DNA of 26,777 nt from Phycisphaerae bacterium (GTDB taxonomy: Bacteria; Planctomycetota; Phycisphaerae; Phycisphaerales; Phycisphaeraceae), in NCBI GenBank assembly GCA_002688155.1, contig NZCH01000117.1, forward strand, positions 1 through 26,777, in the 5' to 3' direction. Shown here in pieces: positions 24,094-26,777 of this stretch. Every line of letters begins with the position of its first letter. Position 1 is the stretch's first letter. The notes beneath the pieces were generated by a model. The model saw nothing but the letters and a program-made list of their open reading frames with translations. It had not been told where the DNA came from and made no database searches. Position numbers and translations under genes: made by a program.

Positions 24094-25962
24094 CTAGTCG
24101 GTGAGCGACCGGGTGTGCAGTTCATAAAGCGACGCATAGTGCCCGCGGGCGCTTTGCAGTTGTTCGTGTGTGCCCTGCTCAACGACCTGGCCCTGCTCGA
24201 GGACAATGATCCGGTCGGCCATGCGAACGGTAGAGAACCTGTGTGAAATAATGATGGTCGTGCGATCGCGCGCCAGCCGTCGCGACTGTTCGAACAGTTC
24301 GTACTCGGCGCGGGCGTCGAGGTTGGAGGTTGGCTCGTCGAGCACGAGCAGCTTCGGGTTGCGCGCCAGCGCCCGCGCCAGTGCGAGCTGCTGCCACTGC
24401 CCGCCCGACAGCGTGAAATCGCCGAACATTCTGCCAAGAACCGTGTCGTACCCGTCGGGGAACTGCTCAATCATCTGGTCGACGCCCGCATCTTGCGCGA
24501 TGCGCCGAAGCTCGTCGGGGTCGTCCATGAGCCTGCGCCAGTCGCCGTAGGCGATATTTTCGCCGGCCGTCGCTTCGTAGCGGCCAAACGCCTGCAGGAC
24601 GAAGGATATCTGCTGGTTCAGGTATGTCCGCGAGAGGTCGGCGACATCATGCCCATCGAAGAGAATTCGCCCCGCGTCGGGCTTGTACAGCCGGCCGAGC
24701 AGTTTCACGATCGTCGTCTTGCCCGCGCCGTTGGCGCCCACGAGCGCGACCTTCTCACCGGCGCCGATCGAAAACGATACGTCACGAAGCACCGGCTCGT
24801 GGTGTTTGCCGGATGCCGGGTAGGTGAACGACACATGTTCGAACACGATTTCGCCGTGCGCTGTAGCGGGCGTGATCTGCCCGTTGTCCGGCGCCGCAGG
24901 CTGCGCCAGCGTCAGCTCGCGCAGGTTCGAGATCATCATCGTCGTGTGCATGGTGCCTGAAGCAATGCGCACGAGCTGATTCATCATGTCGTAGACCTTC
25001 GCCAGCGCCGGCAGAAAAATGACGACGGTGCCCAGTTCCGGCGCCGCATCGCCGCCTTCAACGGCGCGAAAGATCACGCGCGTGAACAGCCCGTAGATCA
25101 TCACCGTCGCCAGCACGCCGAAGATCACATTGCCGACCAGCCGGCGCCGCTGCAACCACATGTTTTCGTCGCGGAAACGCTCGAGCAAACCTTTAAACTT
25201 GTTGATGAGCAGAGGCGCCAGGTCCAGCAGTTTCACTTCGGGGACAAACGCGTGTTTGGTCAGCCGCGTGGTGAAGTACCGTGACCACCGACGGCGCGTG
25301 GTACGGTTGTGCTCGATCCAGTATTGCGTTTTGGACATGCGCCACTGAAACAGCAGATACGGGATGCCCAGCGCGACCAGCGCCGGGGCCGTCCACGGCT
25401 CGATCAGGAGGACAATCACGACGAACGCCCCGGTCTGCAAAAGCACGTTGGCCATGTGCAGCAGGCTGTTCATCAGCCGGGCGCAGTGCTGAGCCGCGTT
25501 GCGCTGCGCGCGTGCGAGCAGGTCCTGTTGCTGCGGGTCCTCGAAGAACGCCAGGTCCAGTCGCGCCGCCTGCTCGAGGATTTGAATGTTGATTTTGAGG
25601 TTCAGCTCTTCCCCGAGCCGGGCGCCCAGATACCCGCCAACGAAGCCACACATCGCGTCGATCACCGCCAGAGCAGGCAACGTCAGCAACCACAGCATCG
25701 CCTCGTCCAGATCGCCGGTCTTGCCCGGCAGCTTGTCCACGGCCGTCAGCGCATCGTAGATCGCAACGATGATCTGGCGTGTATTGAGCAGTACCAGCGC
25801 CGGAACCAGGCTCTGTACCAGATGGACACCCGCCCGCGCCGTCACCAGCCGCGGACAAACCGACCACGCCAGCCGAAGCGCCCACAGGTAATTGACTTTC
25901 AGGTCGTGCAGGTTGCCTTTTTGAGGTTCGGTCGCGCCTTTTTCTGGTTCCGTTGCGGGCAT
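24094..25962 (-). CDS. ABC exporter, fused membrane and ATPase domains
   Basis: 622 residues, half-transporter that should work as a dimer in the inner membrane. The transmembrane domain spans about 35-345 with five to six hydrophobic segments. The ATPase has Walker A GANGAGKT (409-416), Q-loop FVLQAFG, signature LSGGQ (518-522), Walker B LLVLDEP with E543, D-loop SNLDA and H574 in ISHRF. It resembles MsbA/multidrug or lipid exporters; cargo is unknown. The N-terminus has an imperfect repeat (TEPEKGATEPQKG). A TAAACT box lies exactly 7 nt before ATG 25962 and no ribosome site is seen. Sulfotransferase genes follow on the same strand after 216 bp, and an unidentified Trp-rich gene precedes it. 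Confidence 0.93.
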   Translation of the reverse strand: MPATEPEKGATEPQKGNLHDLKVNYLWALRLAWSVCPRLVTARAGVHLVQSLVPALVLLNTRQIIVAIYDALTAVDKLPGKTGDLDEAMLWLLTLPALAVIDAMCGFVGGYLGARLGEELNLKINIQILEQAARLDLAFFEDPQQQDLLARAQRNAAQHCARLMNSLLHMANVLLQTGAFVVIVLLIEPWTAPALVALGIPYLLFQWRMSKTQYWIEHNRTTRRRWSRYFTTRLTKHAFVPEVKLLDLAPLLINKFKGLLERFRDENMWLQRRRLVGNVIFGVLATVMIYGLFTRVIFRAVEGGDAAPELGTVVIFLPALAKVYDMMNQLVRIASGTMHTTMMISNLRELTLAQPAAPDNGQITPATAHGEIVFEHVSFTYPASGKHHEPVLRDVSFSIGAGEKVALVGANGAGKTTIVKLLGRLYKPDAGRILFDGHDVADLSRTYLNQQISFVLQAFGRYEATAGENIAYGDWRRLMDDPDELRRIAQDAGVDQMIEQFPDGYDTVLGRMFGDFTLSGGQWQQLALARALARNPKLLVLDEPTSNLDARAEYELFEQSRRLARDRTTIIISHRFSTVRMADRIIVLEQGQVVEQGTHEQLQSARGHYASLYELHTRSLTD

Positions 25963-26041
25963 TGGGGGTAGTTTAGGTCGTTTCGACCCTCGACATTCGC
26001 ATCCAATGCGGGATATTTCGCCGTGGTGCCTGCACCTCGAG

Positions 26042-26059
26042 CACGCCGCAAGCGGCGTG
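26042..26059. repeat. 18-bp palindromic hairpin CACGCCGC-AA-GCGGCGTG
   Basis: Two 8-bp arms are exactly complementary around AA. It lies 33 bp after the stop of the partial gene at the right edge and 80 bp before the ABC start (both minus strand), where a terminator would be expected, but there is no U tract. It may instead be a REP-like palindrome. Confidence 0.5.
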
Positions 26060-26091
26060 TCTAAACACCAAACTCGACGAAGGACCGTTTG

Positions 26092-26777
26092 TTACTTGCC
26101 CCGCCGCGGCTGCCCCAGGTAATACACCAGCGCCGTGCGCGTGAATCGCAACCAAGCCGGCCATGACCTGGGATGCCAACTGGTCCCGACGGACCATCCC
26201 AGCGCGACGCACGCCGACCACCATCGCCGCGCCCAGACGTGATGCGCGAAGCCGCTTAAGTGGAACATCGTGCGGTCGTGACGCTGCGCCGCGCCTATTA
26301 GGCCTTGCGACAGCGCATCGGACCAGAACCGGTTGATTTGTCGGGCGCTGATCGACAGCGGGCTGATCAGCAGGCAGCGCTGCGCGGTTTCGATCAGGCG
26401 CGGGCGGTCCAGGTCCGCGAATGTGCCCAGTTGGCGAGCGGCCTGCTCATAGCGCTCGTCCTGATAATACCACCACACGCCCAGCCACCAGGTGAGCGCC
26501 TGTTCGACGTCCGGCCAGTGTTCATCGCTCACGCCGGCCGCCTGCTTGAACAACGGCAGCATGCTGATCGTCTCTTCGTGCCCGGCGCCGGCGCGGGCGC
26601 TGTGACGCACGAACTGGCCCGCCCAGTGCGCGACCAGCACGTCCGCTTCGTGCCGCGTGTGCTGAAACGTGTGATGCAGAAACTCGACCACCGCGTCCCG
26701 GTGGCCGGCCTGGTACAGGTACCACGCGGCCCACAGGTACGTGTAATGCTTGACCCATGGCTCGCGCTTGACAATGC
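26092..26777 (-). CDS. Trp-rich protein of unknown function (C-terminal 228 residues; gene runs off the right edge)
   Basis: The frame is open from the window edge (first codon at 26775) to a stop at 26092. Residues are rich in Trp, His and Arg. The C-terminal segment RRWWSACVALGWSVGTSWHP and the tail WPAWLRFTRTALVYYLGQPRRGK resemble the helical tails that follow some bacterial family 2 glycosyltransferases, and the helical middle (DEHWPDVEQALTWWLGVWWYYQDERYEQAARQL) is TPR-like in style. Without the N-terminus I cannot assign a family. The GTG at 26691 is just an internal codon. With the ABC exporter and sulfotransferases downstream it may belong to a surface-glycan group. Confidence 0.6.
   Translation of the reverse strand, partial: IVKREPWVKHYTYLWAAWYLYQAGHRDAVVEFLHHTFQHTRHEADVLVAHWAGQFVRHSARAGAGHEETISMLPLFKQAAGVSDEHWPDVEQALTWWLGVWWYYQDERYEQAARQLGTFADLDRPRLIETAQRCLLISPLSISARQINRFWSDALSQGLIGAAQRHDRTMFHLSGFAHHVWARRWWSACVALGWSVGTSWHPRSWPAWLRFTRTALVYYLGQPRRGK

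Noticed and set aside
1..26777. CRISPR array, phage or IS element, defence island
   Set aside because: No regularly spaced direct repeats, no transposase, integrase or Cas-like proteins seen; inverted repeats found are short and without a transposase.

Overview
The window is GC-rich chromosomal DNA from a bacterium, most likely a planctomycete (Phycisphaerae-like). This placement is inferred from the kinds of proteins encoded and from the intergenic repeats; no rRNA is present. I see no phage genes, transposase, CRISPR array or rRNA. There is one tRNA and about 23 protein genes, two of them cut by the window edges.

Layout. 1-462 (-): 5' part of a malate dehydrogenase gene. 626-4062 (+): an alpha-L-rhamnosidase (GH78) and a PhyH-type dioxygenase. 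4071-9799 (-): a same-strand run read dapA -> Nramp-like transporter -> GSA-like aminotransferase -> two short-chain dehydrogenases. 10020-11146 (-): a coiled-coil membrane protein followed by a tiny membrane protein. 11434-13185 (-): lnt, with a promoter that suggests a leaderless mRNA. 13186-13823: about 640 bp with no convincing intact gene. 13824-17633 (+): fumC, an RNase HI with an N-terminal hybrid-binding domain, an acidic zinc-ribbon protein and a four-cluster ferredoxin. 17584-18945 (-): an AGXT2-like aminotransferase whose 3' end overlaps the ferredoxin gene. 19055-21863 (-): RNase Z-like hydrolase, rsmJ and a family 2 glycosyltransferase. 21988-22071 (-): tRNA-Cys(GCA) with a long variable arm. 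22192-23877 (-): two tandem sulfotransferases. 24094-25962 (-): an ABC exporter. 26092-end (-): a Trp-rich partial protein of unknown function.

How the genes fit together. Housekeeping functions dominate: TCA cycle (mdh, fumC), lysine/cell-wall precursor synthesis (dapA), lipoprotein maturation (lnt), RNA processing and modification (RNase Z, RsmJ, RNase H). A second theme is carbohydrate: rhamnose release, and possibly surface-glycan synthesis, sulfation and export on the right side (glycosyltransferase, sulfotransferases, ABC exporter). That second grouping rests only on proximity.

The most unusual content is between and at the ends of genes. A dispersed two-part intergenic element (a GTGTCGGGTTTC box plus a GGGG...CCCC hairpin) recurs, and repeat sequence of this type has become coding in several places. 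It supplies the start and stop of the glycosyltransferase gene (bounded by inverted copies), the N-terminus of one sulfotransferase, and a short internal segment of Lnt. Other points are a class II-shaped tRNA-Cys, a 16-bp perfect inverted repeat before the GSA-like aminotransferase, and -10 boxes placed 6-7 nt before start codons. I did not find a clear new defence or mobile system.
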